Positions 49,725 through 61,165 of a DNA stretch of 64,000 nt are shown piece after piece (positions within the stretch are counted from its first letter, which is position 1; each line of letters begins with the position of its first letter). The position numbers were made by a program, and so were the translations under genes. Location: positions 62,001 through 126,000 of the forward strand of contig MBPM02000068.1 in the NCBI GenBank assembly GCA_001695595.3, in the 5' to 3' direction. Source of the DNA: Plasmopara viticola (taxonomy: Eukaryota > Oomycota > Peronosporomycetes > Peronosporales > Peronosporaceae). The notes beneath the pieces are model-generated. The model was given only the letters and a program-made list of their open reading frames with translations. It searched no databases and had not been told where the DNA came from.

Positions 49725-52152
49725 TTAATTCGAAGCAGGTAGTACACGTACAATACGTCCGATGATTCGGTCATTTATGTCCTCTACACAGCCGTCTCGT
49801 CCAAGTTGTCCGATCACAAACCATAAAGAAGAGCTATGCCGATTGGCCCGCCTCATTTGCGCCGTGTTGCTATCATAATTGATTTGGTATGTCGTCAGGA
49901 GTGAGGAGATATCAACCTTCGCTAACTTTTTCGCCCAAGAAAAATGCGTTAGACGGCTTCCATTGCGAACTGTCGACCCTAAGCAAAATAACACACTTAG
50001 CTTGAAGGTTCGAACTTTTAGAGTAGAAGTGATGCTAGAAACTATTTTAGACCTTACCTGGATATAGCAAGGCGGTTATAAGAAGAAGGCGCTTTCATCA
50101 GCGCTAATTTACCGGTTCAGTTTTCACTTACGGTTACGATTGCGAGACACCATGACAGCCAAGACGATTGTGATCGAACAGGATTATGGCGCTCGGTTGA
50201 ATGACTCGGACGCTTAAGACTCACTGTTAGTCGTACCGACCATTCGATTCAGTCCAACACGTACATGCAAGGCGCATAAACAGTCATTGGCATCACAGAT
50301 GATTCGGCGAGAGCACAAGGATGGCGATTGAATGACATAGATTATTAAATTCGAACCAGGTAGTATGCGTACAATACGTCCGATGATTCGGGAATTCATG
50401 TCCTCTACACAGCCGTCTCGTCCAATTTGTCCGATCACAGGTCATAAAGAACAGCTATGTCGATTGGCCCGCTTCATATGTGCCGTGTTGCTGACACAAT
50501 CGATTTGATATGTGGTCAGGAGTGAAAAGATATAAACCTTCGCTTACTTTTTCGCCCTTAACAAATGCGTCAGACAGCGTACCATTGCGAAATATCGTAC
50601 CTTAGGATGAAAACATACTAGGCCTAAAGCATCAAACGTTAAAGTAAATATGATGCTTGAAACTATTTTAGACCTTACCTGGATATAGCAAAGCGGTTAT
50701 AAGAAGAAGGCGCTTTCATCAGCGCTAATTTACCGGTTTTCACTTACGGTTACGATTGCGAGAAGCGAGGACAGCCAAGAAGATTGTAACCGAAAAGGAT
50801 GATGGCGTCCGGTTGGATGACTCAGAAGCTTAAGCTTCATTTTTAGTCGTATTGACCTTGTGAAACAGTTCAACACGTACACGCAAGGCACATAATAAGT
50901 CATTGGCATCACTGAAGATTCAACGAGCACACAATGATGGCATACAGTAATTATTTTATTCGAACTAGGTAGTACACGTACAATACGTCCGATGATTTGG
51001 TCATGTATGTCCTCTAGACAGCCGTCATGATAAGTTGTCCAATCAAATCATAAAGAACAGCTATGCCGATTTGCCCGCTACATGCGTGGCGTGTTGCTCA
51101 CACAATCGATTTGGTATGTCGTCAGGAGAGAAAAGATATCAACCTTCGCTTACTTTTTTGCCCTAGACAAATGCGTCAGACAGCAACCATTGCGAAATGT
51201 CGACCCTAAGGAAGAAAACATACTTGGCTTAAGTCGTCGAAATTCAAAAGCAAAAATGACACTTGAAACTATTTTCGACCTTTCCTTGAGTTAGCAATCG
51301 TGGTGAAGAAAAAGTCGCTTTTAATTAGCGCTGTTATACCGGTTCAGCTTTCACTTACGGTTACGATTGCGATAAACGAGGACAGCCAAGAAGATTGTGA
51401 CCGAATAGGATGATGGCGTCTGGTTGTTGACTCAAACGCTTGAGACTCAATGTTAGTTTGCGATTCAGTCCAACACGTACACGCAAGGCACATAATAAGT
51501 CATTGGCATCACTGAAGATTCAACGAGCACACAATGATGGCGATTGTATGACATAGATTATTGAATTCGAAGCAGGTAGTACACGTACAATACGTCCGAT
51601 GATTCGCTTATGTCCTCTACACAGCCGTCTCGTCCAAGTTGTCCGATCACAAACCATAAAGAAGAGCTATGCCGATTGGCCCGCTCATGTGCCGTGTTGC
51701 TGACACAATCGATTTGGTATGTCGTCAGGAGAGAGAAGATATCAACCTTCGCTTACTTTTTCGCCCTAACAAATGCGTCAGACAGCAACCATTGCGAAAT
51801 GTCGACCCTAAGGAAGAAAACATACTTGGCTTAAGTCGTCGAAATTAAAAGCAAAATGATGCTTGAAACTATTTTAGACCTTACCTGAGTTAGCAATCGG
51901 TTATAAGAAAAAGTCGCTTTCATCAGCGCTAATTTACCGGTTTTCACTTACGGTTACGATTGCGAAACGAGGACAGCCAAGAAGATTGTAACCGAATAGG
52001 ATGATGGCGTTTGGTTGTTGACTCAAACGCTTGAGACTCAATGTTAGTTTGCGATTCAGTCCAACACGTACACGCAAGGCACATAATAAGTCATTGGCAT
52101 CACTGAAGATTCAACGAGCACACAATGATGGCGATTGTATGACATAGATTAT
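49725..52152 (+). repeat. HOR unit 15 (2428 bp, four monomers)
   Basis: B, C and A are followed by an extra mosaic monomer (51562-52152). m1 A, m2 GGTCAT, m3 CCTAAAGC, m4 CATTTTTAG, m5 TCAAATC. A has GTTGCTCACAC and GAGAGAAAAGATATC, seen only here. Confidence 0.95.
51562..52152 (+). repeat. Mosaic fourth monomer in HOR unit 15
   Basis: 591-bp monomer that begins B-like (GAAGCAGGTAGTACACG, TCCAAGTTGTCCGATC) and becomes A-like (CAGCAACCATTGCG, GAGTTAGCAATCGG). It then turns C-like (GGTTATAAGAA, TTTACCGGTTTTCAC) and ends A-like (GGTTGTTGACTCAAACG). Several small gaps fall where A, B and C differ in length: GATTCG then CTTATGTCC, CCCGCTCATGTGCC, CGCCCTAACAAATG. It may be a real recombinant or an assembly consensus of mixed copies. 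Confidence 0.85.
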
Positions 52153-53988
52153 TTAATTCGAAGCAGGTAGTACACGTACAATACGTCCGATGATTCGGTC
52201 ATTTATGTCCTCTACACAGCCGTCTCGTCCAAGTTGTCCGATCACAAACCATAAAGAAGAGCTATGCCGATTGGCCCGCCTCATTTGCGCCGTGTTGCTA
52301 TCATAATTGATTTGGTATGTCGTCAGGAGTGAGGAGATATCAACCTTCGCTAACTTTTTCGCCCAAGAAAAATGCGTTAGACGGCTTCCATTGCGAACTG
52401 TCGACCCTAAGCAAAATAACACACTTAGCTTGAAGGTTCGAACTTTTAGAGTAGAAGTGATGCTAGAAACTATTTTAGACCTTACCTGGATATAGCAAGG
52501 CGGTTATAAGAAGAAGGCGCTTTCATCAGCGCTAATTTACCGGTTCAGTTTTCACTTACGGTTACGATTGCGAGACACCATGACAGCCAAGACGATTGTG
52601 ATCGAACAGGATTATGGCGCTCGGTTGAATGACTCGGACGCTTAAGACTCACTGTTAGTCGTACCGACCATTCGATTCAGTCCAACACGTACATGCAAGG
52701 CGCATAAACAGTCATTGGCATCACAGATGATTCGGCGAGAGCACAAGGATGGCGATTGAATGACATAGATTATTAAATTCGAACCAGGTAGTATGCGTAC
52801 AATACGTCCGATGATTCGGGAATTCATGTCCTCTACACAGCCGTCTCGTCCAATTTGTCCGATCACAAACCATAAAGAACAGCTATGTCGATTGGCCCGC
52901 TTCATATGTGCCGTGTTGCTGACACAATCGATTTGATATGTGGTCAGGAGTGAAAAGATATAAACCTTCGCTTACTTTTTCGCCCTTAACAAATGCGTCA
53001 GACAGCGTACCATTGCGAAATATCGTACCTTAGGATGAAAACATACTAGGCTAAAGCATCAAACGTTAAAGTAAATATGATGCTTGAAACTATTTTAGAC
53101 CTTACCTGGATATAGCAAAGCGGTTATAAGAAGAAGGCGCTTTCATCAGCGCTAATTTACCGGTTTTCACTTACGGTTACGATTGCGAGAAGCGAGGACA
53201 GCCAAGAAGATTGTAACCGAAAAGGATGATGGCGTCCGGTTGGATGACTCAGAAGCTTAAGCTTCATTTTAGTCGTATTGACCTTGTGAAACAGTTCAAC
53301 ACGTACACGCAAGGCACATAATAAGTCATTGGCATCACTGAAGATTCAACGAGCACACAATGATGGCATACAATGATTATTTTATTCGAACTAGGTAGTA
53401 CACGTACAATACGTCCGATGATTTGGTCATGTATGTCCTCTAGACAGCCGTCATGATAAGTTGTCCAATCACAAATCATAAAGAACAGCTATGCCGATTT
53501 GCCCGCTACATGCGTGGCGTGTTGCTGACACAATCGATTTGGTATGTCGTCGGAGAGAGAAGATATCAACCTTCGCTTACTTTTTTGCCCTAGACAAATG
53601 CGTCAGACAGCAACCATTGCGAAATGTCGACCCTAAGGAAGAAAACATACTTGGCTTAAGTCGTCGAAATTCAAAAGCAAAAATGACACTTGAAACTATT
53701 TTCGACCTTTCCTTGAGTTAGCAATCGTGGTGAAGAAAAAGTCGCTTTTAATTAGCGCTGTTATACCGGTTCAGCTTTCACTTACGGTTACGATTGCGAT
53801 AAACGAGGACAGCCAAGAAGATTGTGACCGAATAGGATGATGGCGTTTGGTTGTTGACTCAAACGCTTGAGACTCAATGTTAGTTTGCGATTCAGTCCAA
53901 CACGTACACGCAAGGCACATAATAAGTCATTGGCATCACTGAAGATTCAACGAGCACACAATGATGGCGATTGTATGACATAGATTAT
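52153..53988 (+). repeat. HOR unit 16 (1836 bp)
   Basis: m1 A, m2 AAACCAT, m3 CTAAAGC, m4 CATTTTAG, m5 TCACAAATC. One base is lost in GTCGTCGGAGAG (near 53550), which shifts the frame of the open frame seen in other A copies. Confidence 0.95.
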
Positions 53989-55826
53989 TTAATTCGAAGC
54001 AGGTAGTACACGTACAATACGTCCGATGATTCGGTCATTTATGTCCTCTACACAGCCGTCTCGTCCAAGTTGTCCGATCACAAACCATAAAGAAGAGCTA
54101 TGCCGATTGGCCCGCCTCATTTGCGCCGTGTTGCTATCATAATTGATTTGGTATGTCGTCAGGAGTGAGGAGATATCAACCTTCGCTAACTTTTTCGCCC
54201 AAGAAAAATGCGTTAGACGGCTTCCATTGCGAACTGTCGACCCTAAGCAAAATAACACACTTAGCTTGAAGGTTCGAACTTTTAGAGTAGAAGTGATGCT
54301 AGAAACTATTTTAGACCTTACCTGGATATAGCAAGGCGGTTATAAGAAGAAGGCGCTTTCATCAGCGCTAATTTACCGGTTCAGTTTTCACTTACGGTTA
54401 CGATTGCGAGACACCATGACAGCCAAGACGATTGTGACCGAACAGGATTATGGCGCTCGATTGAATGACTCGGACGCTTAAGACTCACTGTTAGTCGTAC
54501 CGACCATTCGATTCAGTCCAACACGTACATGCAAGGCGCATAAACAGTCATTGGCATCACAGATGATTCGGCGAGAGCACAAGGATGGCGATTGAATGAC
54601 ATAGATTATTAAATTCGAACCAGGTAGTATGCGTACAATACGTCCGATGATTCGGGAATTCATGTCCTCTACACAGCCGTCTCGTCCAATTTGTCCGATC
54701 ACAGGTCATAAAGAACAGCTATGTCGATTGGCCCGCTTCATATGTGCCGTGTTGCTGACACAATCGATTTGATATGTGGTCAGGAGTGAAAAGATATAAA
54801 CCTTCGCTTACTTTTTCGCCCTTAACAAATGCGTCAGACAGCGTACCATTGCGAAATATCGTACCTTAGGATGAAAACATACTAGGCCTAAAGCATCAAA
54901 CGTTAAAGTAAATATGATGCTTGAAACTATTTTAGACCTTACCTGGATATAGCAAAGCGGTTATAAGAAGAAGGCGCTTTCATCAGCGCTAATTTACCGG
55001 TTTTCACTTACGGTTACGATTGCGAGAAGCGAGGACAGCCAAGAAGATTGTAACCGAAAAGGATGATGGCGTCCGGTTGGATGACTCAGAAGCTTAAGCT
55101 TCATCTTTAGTCGTATTGACCTTGTGAAACAGTTCAACACGTACACGCAAGGCACATAATAAGTCATTGGCATCACTGAAGATTCAACGAGCACACAATG
55201 ATGGCATACAATGATTATTTTATTCGAACTAGGTAGTACACGTACAATACGTCCGATGATTTGGTCATGTATGTCCTCTAGACAGCCGTCATGATAAGTT
55301 GTCCAATCACAAATCATAAAGAACAGCTATGCCGATTTGCCCGCTACATGCGTGGCGTGTTGCTGACACAATCGATTTGGTATGTCGTCAGGAGAGAGAA
55401 GATATCAACCTTCGCTTACTTTTTTGCCCTAGACAAATGCGTCAGACAGCAACCATTGCGAAATGTCGACCCTAAGGAAGAAAACATACTTGGCTTAAGT
55501 CGTCGAAATTCAAAAGCAAAAATGACACTTGAAACTATTTTCGACCTTTCCTTGAGTTAGCAATCGTGGTGAAGAAAAAGTCGCTTTTAATTAGCGCTGT
55601 TATACCGGTTCAGCTTTCACTTACGGTTACGATTGCGATAAACGAGGACAGCCAAGAAGATTGTGACCGAATAGGATGATGGCGTTTGGTTGTTGACTCA
55701 AACGCTTGAGACTCAATGTTAGTTTGCGATTCAGTCCAACACGTACACGCAAGGCACATAATAAGTCATTGGCATCACTGAAGATTCAACGAGCACACAA
55801 TGATGGCGATTGTATGACATAGATTA
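53989..55826 (+). repeat. HOR unit 17 (1838 bp)
   Basis: m1 A, m2 GGTCAT, m3 CCTAAAGC (shared with unit 15), m4 CATCTTTAG, m5 TCACAAATC. Private variants GATTGTGACCGAACAGG and GCGCTCGATTG, and one T lost at its right junction (ATTATTAATTCG). Confidence 0.95.
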
Positions 55827-57664
55827 TTAATTCGAAGCAGGTAGTACACGTACAATACGTCCGATGATTCGGTCATTTATGTCCTCTACACAGCCGTCTC
55901 GTCCAAGTTGTCCGATCACAAACCATAAAGAAGAGCTATGCCGATTGGCCCGCCTCATTTGCGCCGTGTTGCTATCATAATTGATTTGGTATGTCGTCAG
56001 GAGTGAGGAGATATCAACCTTCGCTAACTTTTTCGCCCAAGAAAAATGCGTTAGACGGCTTCCATTGCGAACTGTCGACCCTAAGCAAAATAACACACTT
56101 AGCTTGAAGGTTTGAACTTTTAGAGTAGAAGTGATGCTAGAAACTATTTTAGACCTTACCTGGATATAGCAAGGCGGTTATAAGAAGAAGGCGCTTTCAT
56201 CAGCGCTAATTTACCGGTTCAGTTTTCACTTACGGTTACGATTGCGAGACACCATGACAGCCAAGACGATTGTGGTCGAACAGGATTATGGCGCTCGGTT
56301 GAATGACTCGGACGCTTAAGACTCACTGTTAGTCGTACCGACCATTCGATTCAGTCCAACACGTACATGCAAGGCGCATAAACAGTCATTGGCATCACAG
56401 ATGATTCGGCGAGAGCACAAGGATGGCGATTGAATGACATAGATTATTAAATTCGAACCAGGTAGTATGCGTACAATACGTCCGATGATTCGGGAATTCA
56501 TGTCCTCTACACAGCCGTCTCGTCCAATTTGTCCGATCACAGGTCATAAAGAACAGCTATGTCGATTGGCCCGCTTCATATGTGCCGTGTTGCTGATACA
56601 ATCGATTTGATATGTGGTCAGGAGTGAAAAGATATAAACCTTCGCTTACTTTTTCGCCCTTAACAAATGCGTCAGACAGCGTACCATTGCGAAATATCGT
56701 ACCTTAGGATGAAAACATACTAGGCTAAAGCATCAAACGTTAAAGTAAATATGATGCTTGAAACTATTTTAGACCTTACCTGGATATAGCAAAGCGGTTA
56801 TAAGAAGAAGGCGCTTTGATCAGCGCTAATTTACCGGTTTTCACTTACGGTTACGATTGCGAGAAGCGAGGACAGCCAAGAAGATTGTAACCGAAAAGGA
56901 TGATGGCGTCCGGTTGGATGACTCAGAAGCTTAAGCTTCATCTTTAGTCGTATTGACCTTGTGAAACAGTTCAACACGTACACGCAAGGCACATAATAAG
57001 TCATTGGCATCACTGAAGATTCAACGAGCACACAATGATGGCATACAATGATTATTTTATTCGAACTAGGTAGTACACGTACAATACGTCCGATGATTTG
57101 GTCATGTATGTCCTCTAGACAGCCGTCATGATAAGTTGTCCAATCACAAATCATAAAGAACAGCTATGCCGATTTGCCCGCTACATGCGTGGCGTGTTGC
57201 TGACACAATCGATTTGGTATGTCGTCAGGAGAGAGAAGATATCAACCTTCGCTTACTTTTTTGCCCTAGACAAATGCGTCAGACAGCAACCATTGCGAAA
57301 TGTCGACCCTAAGGAAGAAAACATACTTGGCTTAAGTCGTCGAAATTCAAAAGCAAAAATGACACTTGAAACTATTTTCGACCTTTCCTTGAGTTAGCAA
57401 TCGTGGTGAAGAAAAAGTCGCTTTTAATTAGCGCTGTTATACCGGTTCAGCTTTCACTTACGGTTACGATTGCGATAAACGAGGACAGCCAAGAAGATTG
57501 TGACCGAATAGGATGATGGCGTCTGGTTGTTGACTCAAACGCTTGAGACTCAATGTTAGTTTGCGATTCAGTCCAACACGTACACGCAAGGCAAATAATA
57601 AGTCATTGGCATCACTGAAGATTCAACGAGCACACAATGATGGCGATTGTATGACATAGATTAT
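55827..57664 (+). repeat. HOR unit 18 (1838 bp, right edge copy)
   Basis: m1 A, m2 GGTCAT, m3 CTAAAGC, m4 CATCTTTAG, m5 TCACAAATC. Private variants GGTTTGAAC, GATTGTGGTCG and GGCAAATAATAAG. It has GCTTTGATCAGC as in unit 8 and GCGTCTGGTTG as in unit 15. After this the strict B-C-A order ends. Confidence 0.95.
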
Positions 57665-60600
57665 TGAATTCGAACCAGGTAGTACACGTACAATACGTCC
57701 GATGATTCGGTCATGTATGTCCTCTAGACAGCCGTCTCGTCCAAGTTGTCCGATCACAAACCATAAAGAACAGCTATGCCGATTGGCCCGCCTCATATGT
57801 GCCGTGTTGCTGACACAATCGATTTGATTTGTGGTCAGGAGTGAGAAGATATAAACCTTCGCTAACTTTTTCGCCCAAGAAAAATGCGTCAGGCGTCTTC
57901 CATTGCGAGATGTCGACCGTAAGCAAAATAACATACTTAGCTTGAGGGATCGAACTTTTAAAGTAAAAATGATGCTAGAAACTATTTTAGACCTTTCCTG
58001 GATATAGCAAGGCGGTTATAAGAAGAAGGCGCTTTGATCAGCGCTAATTTACCGGTTTTCACTTACGGTTACGATTGCGAGAAACGAGGACAGCCAAGAA
58101 GATTGTAACCGAAAAGGATGATGGCGTCCGGTTGGATGACTCAGAAGCTTAAGCTTCTTTTTTAGTCGTACCGACCTTGTGAAACAGTCCAACACGTACA
58201 CGCAAGGCACATAATAAGTCATTGGCATCACTGAAAATTCGGCGAGCACACAATGATGGCATACAATGATTATTTTTTTCGAACTAGGTAGTACACGTAC
58301 AATACGTCCGATGATTTGATCATGTATGTCCTCTAGACAGCCGTATTGATAAGTTGTCCGATCACAAACCATAAAGAACAGCTATGCCGATTGGCCCGCT
58401 TCATATGTGCCGTGTTGCTGACACACTCGATTTGGTTTGTGGTCAGGAGTGAGAAGATATAAACCTTCTTTTACTTTTTCGCCCTTAACAAATGCGTCAG
58501 ACAGCGTTTCATTGCGAAATGTCGTACCTAGGGATGAAAACATACTTGGCTTAAGCTTCGAACTTTAAAAAGCAAAATGATGCTTGAAACTATTTTTGAC
58601 CTTTCCTGGATTTAGCAAGGCGATTAAGAGAAAAAGCCGCTTATTGCAGCGCTAATTTACCGTTTCAGCTCTCACTTACGGTTACGATTGGGAGAAACGA
58701 GGACAGCCAAGACGATTGTGATCGAACAGGATGATGGCGTTCGGTTGAATGACTTAGACGCTTAAGACTTACTGTTAGTCATACCGACCATGCGATTCAG
58801 TCCAACACGAACACGCAAGGTACATAAAAAGTCATTGGCATCACCGATGATTCGGCGAGCACACAATGATGGCGATTGAATGACATAGATTATCGAAAAC
58901 GAACCAGGTAATACACGTACAATACGTCCGATGATTTGGTCATGTATGTCCTCTAGACAGCCGTCTCGTCCAAGTTGTCCGATCACAAACCATAAAGAAC
59001 AGCTATGCCGATTGGCCCGCCTCATATGTGCCGTGTTGCTGACACAATCGATTTGGCTTGTGGTCAGGAGTGAGAAGATATAAACCTTCTTTTACTTTTT
59101 CGCCCTTAACAAATGCGTCAGACAGCGTACCATTGCGAAATATCGTACCTTAGGATGAAAACATACTAGGCTTAAAGCATCAAACGCTAAAGTAAATATG
59201 ATGCTTGAAACTATTTTAGACCTTACCTGGATATAGCAAAGCGGTTATAAGAAGAAGGCGCTTTTATCAGCGCTAATTTACCGGTTTTCACTTACGGTTA
59301 CGATTGCGAGAAGCGATGACAGCCAAGAAGATTGTAACCGAAAAGGATGATGGCGTCCGGTTGGATGACTCAGAAGCTTAAGCTTCATTTTTAGTCGTAT
59401 TGACCTTGTGAAACAGTTCAACACGTACACGCAAGGCACATAATAAGTCATTGGCATCGCTGAAGATTCAACGAGCACACAATGATGGCATACAATGATT
59501 ATTTTATTCGAACTAGGTAGTACACGTACAATACGTCCGATAATTTGGTCATGTATGTCCTCTAGACAGCCGTCTTGATAAGTTGTCCGATCACAAACCA
59601 TAAAGGACAGCTATGCCGATTGGCCCGCTTCATATGTGCCGTGTTGCTGACACACTCGATTTGGTTTGTGGTCAGAAGTGAGAAGATATAAACCTTCTCT
59701 TACTTTTTCAACCTTAACAAATGCGTCAGACAGCGTAACATTGCGAACTGTCGGACCTAGGGATGAAAACATACTTGGCTTAAGGCTTCGAGCTTTAAAA
59801 AGCAAAAATGATGCTTGAAACTATTTTTGACCTTACCTGGATATAGCAAGGCGATTGAGAGAAAAAGCCGCTTATTGCAGCGCTAATTTACCGTTTCAGC
59901 TCTCACTTACGGTTACGATTGGGAGAAACGAGGACAGCCAAGACGATTGTGATCAAACAGGATGATGGCGTTCAATTGAATGACTTAGACGCTTAATCTC
60001 ACTGTTAGTCATACCGACCATGCGATTCAGTCCAACACGAACACGCAAGGCACACAATAAGTCATTGGCATCACCGATGATTCGGCGAGCACACAATGAT
60101 GGCGATTGAATGACATAGATCATCGAAAACGAACCAGGTAATACACATACAATATGTCCGATGATTCGGTCATGTATGTCCTCTAGACAGCCGTCTCGTC
60201 CAAGTTGTCCGATCACAAATCATAAAGAACAGCGATGCCGATTGGCCCGCCTCAAGTGTGCCGTGTTGCTGACACAATCGATTTGGTTTGTGGTCAGGGG
60301 TGAGAAGATATCAATCCCTCCCTTTCGCGCCCTGGACAAATGCATCAGACAGCGTACCATTGCGAAATGTCTTACCTAAGATAAATAACATACTTGGCTT
60401 AAGGGATCGAACTTTTAAAGTAAAAGTGATGCCAGAAACGATTTTAGACCTTACCTGGATATAGCAAGGCGGTTATTAGAAGAAGGTGCTTCCATCAGCG
60501 CTAGTTTACCGGTTCAGTTTTCACTTACGGTTACGATTGCGAGAAACGATGGCAGCCAAGAATATAGTGACCGAACAGGATGATGGCGTTTGGTTGGATG

Positions 60601-61023
60601 ACTCAGACGCTTAAGACTCACTGTTAGTCGTACCAATTTTGAGCTTAAGTCGAACACGTACACGCAAGGTGCATAATAAGTCATTGGAACATCTGATTAT
60701 GCGACGAGTACACAATGATAGAAATTGATTGATCTCAATATTGTAAAGACACAAAGAAGAGCGCGGATAGTACGTCTGTTTTTCGATCATTCATGTTGTT
60801 TACAGAGGTGTCGCGTCCAAGTAGTCCAATTACGAATCATACGGCGACCTAGACAACTATGCTGATTGACCCGCTACATGCGTGGTGTGTTGCTGGCATA
60901 ACTGATTTGGTATCTTGTCAGAAATGAGAAGATATCAACCTTCGCATACTACACCGCCCCGGATAAAGGCGTCAGACAGCGTAAGAAATTTCGTTCTGAA
61001 AGAAGGTGACATACTTGGCTTAA
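57665..61023 (+). repeat. Right flank: non-HOR monomers related to A, B and C
   Basis: Anchors near 57726, 58337, 58954, 59572, 60187 and 60802, steps of about 611-618 bp. The first is B-like (CGCCCAAGAAAAATGCG, GACCGTAAGCAAAATAAC). The ones near 58337 and 59572 share the A palindrome. From 60640 to 61000 the monomer is clearly older (ATTGATTGATCTC, GTTTACAGAGGTGTCGCG), recalling the far-left flank. No gene seen. Confidence 0.9.
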
Positions 61024-61165
61024 GGCCGTAAGATAAATCGGCGCTTCAAATGGAGGAGTATTCGCAAAGTCTGCTTTGAATGCGTGTCTGCATGTCCAGG
61101 AAGCTAGATTGGACGTATCTGAGGCCGTCGGAAGAATCGGCGCTTCAAATGGAGCATCATTCGCC
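61024..61165. repeat. Second 99-bp repeat block inside a satellite monomer
   Basis: GGCCGT occurs at 61024 and again at 61123, and GGCGCTTCAAATGGAG at 61040 and 61139, so the period is 99 bp. The unit resembles that of 7166-8025: GTATCTGAGGCCGT here against GTATCTGAGGTCGT there, and GCGTGTCTGCATGTCCAGGA against GCGTCTGTGCACGTCTAGAA. It replaces the usual CATCGAACTTTA bases after CTTGGCTTAAGG and explains the long 752-bp monomer step here. Confidence 0.8.

Larger units (their letters stand above)
23500..57664 (+). repeat. Trimeric higher-order repeat (HOR) array, 18 units of ~1837 bp
   Basis: Core of the window. Three ~610-bp monomer types alternate in fixed order B-C-A, and the trimer recurs with steps of 1835-1839 bp except in three copies. 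In unit 2, B is 25923-26543, C is 26544-27151 and A is 27152-27759. B is marked by CATTTGCGCCGTG and GAAGGTTCGAAC, C by GGGAATTCATG, and A by AGACAGCCGTCATGATA and GAAGCTTAAGCTTC. Copies are nearly identical. Markers used below: m1, GCTATGCC or GCTGTGCC in B; m2, CACAAACCAT or CACAGGTCAT in C; m3, GGCTTAAAGC, GGCTAAAGC or GGCCTAAAGC in C; m4, CATTTTAG or CATCTTTAG in A; m5, bases between GTCCAA and ATAAAG in A. 23500-24109 is an unpaired leading A monomer. No gene, transposon or foreign insertion lies in these 34 kb. Confidence 0.96.

Noticed and set aside
23500..57664. CRISPR-like regular repetition
   Set aside because: Repeat units are ~610 and ~1837 bp with no short direct repeat plus unique spacer pattern, and no cas genes occur.
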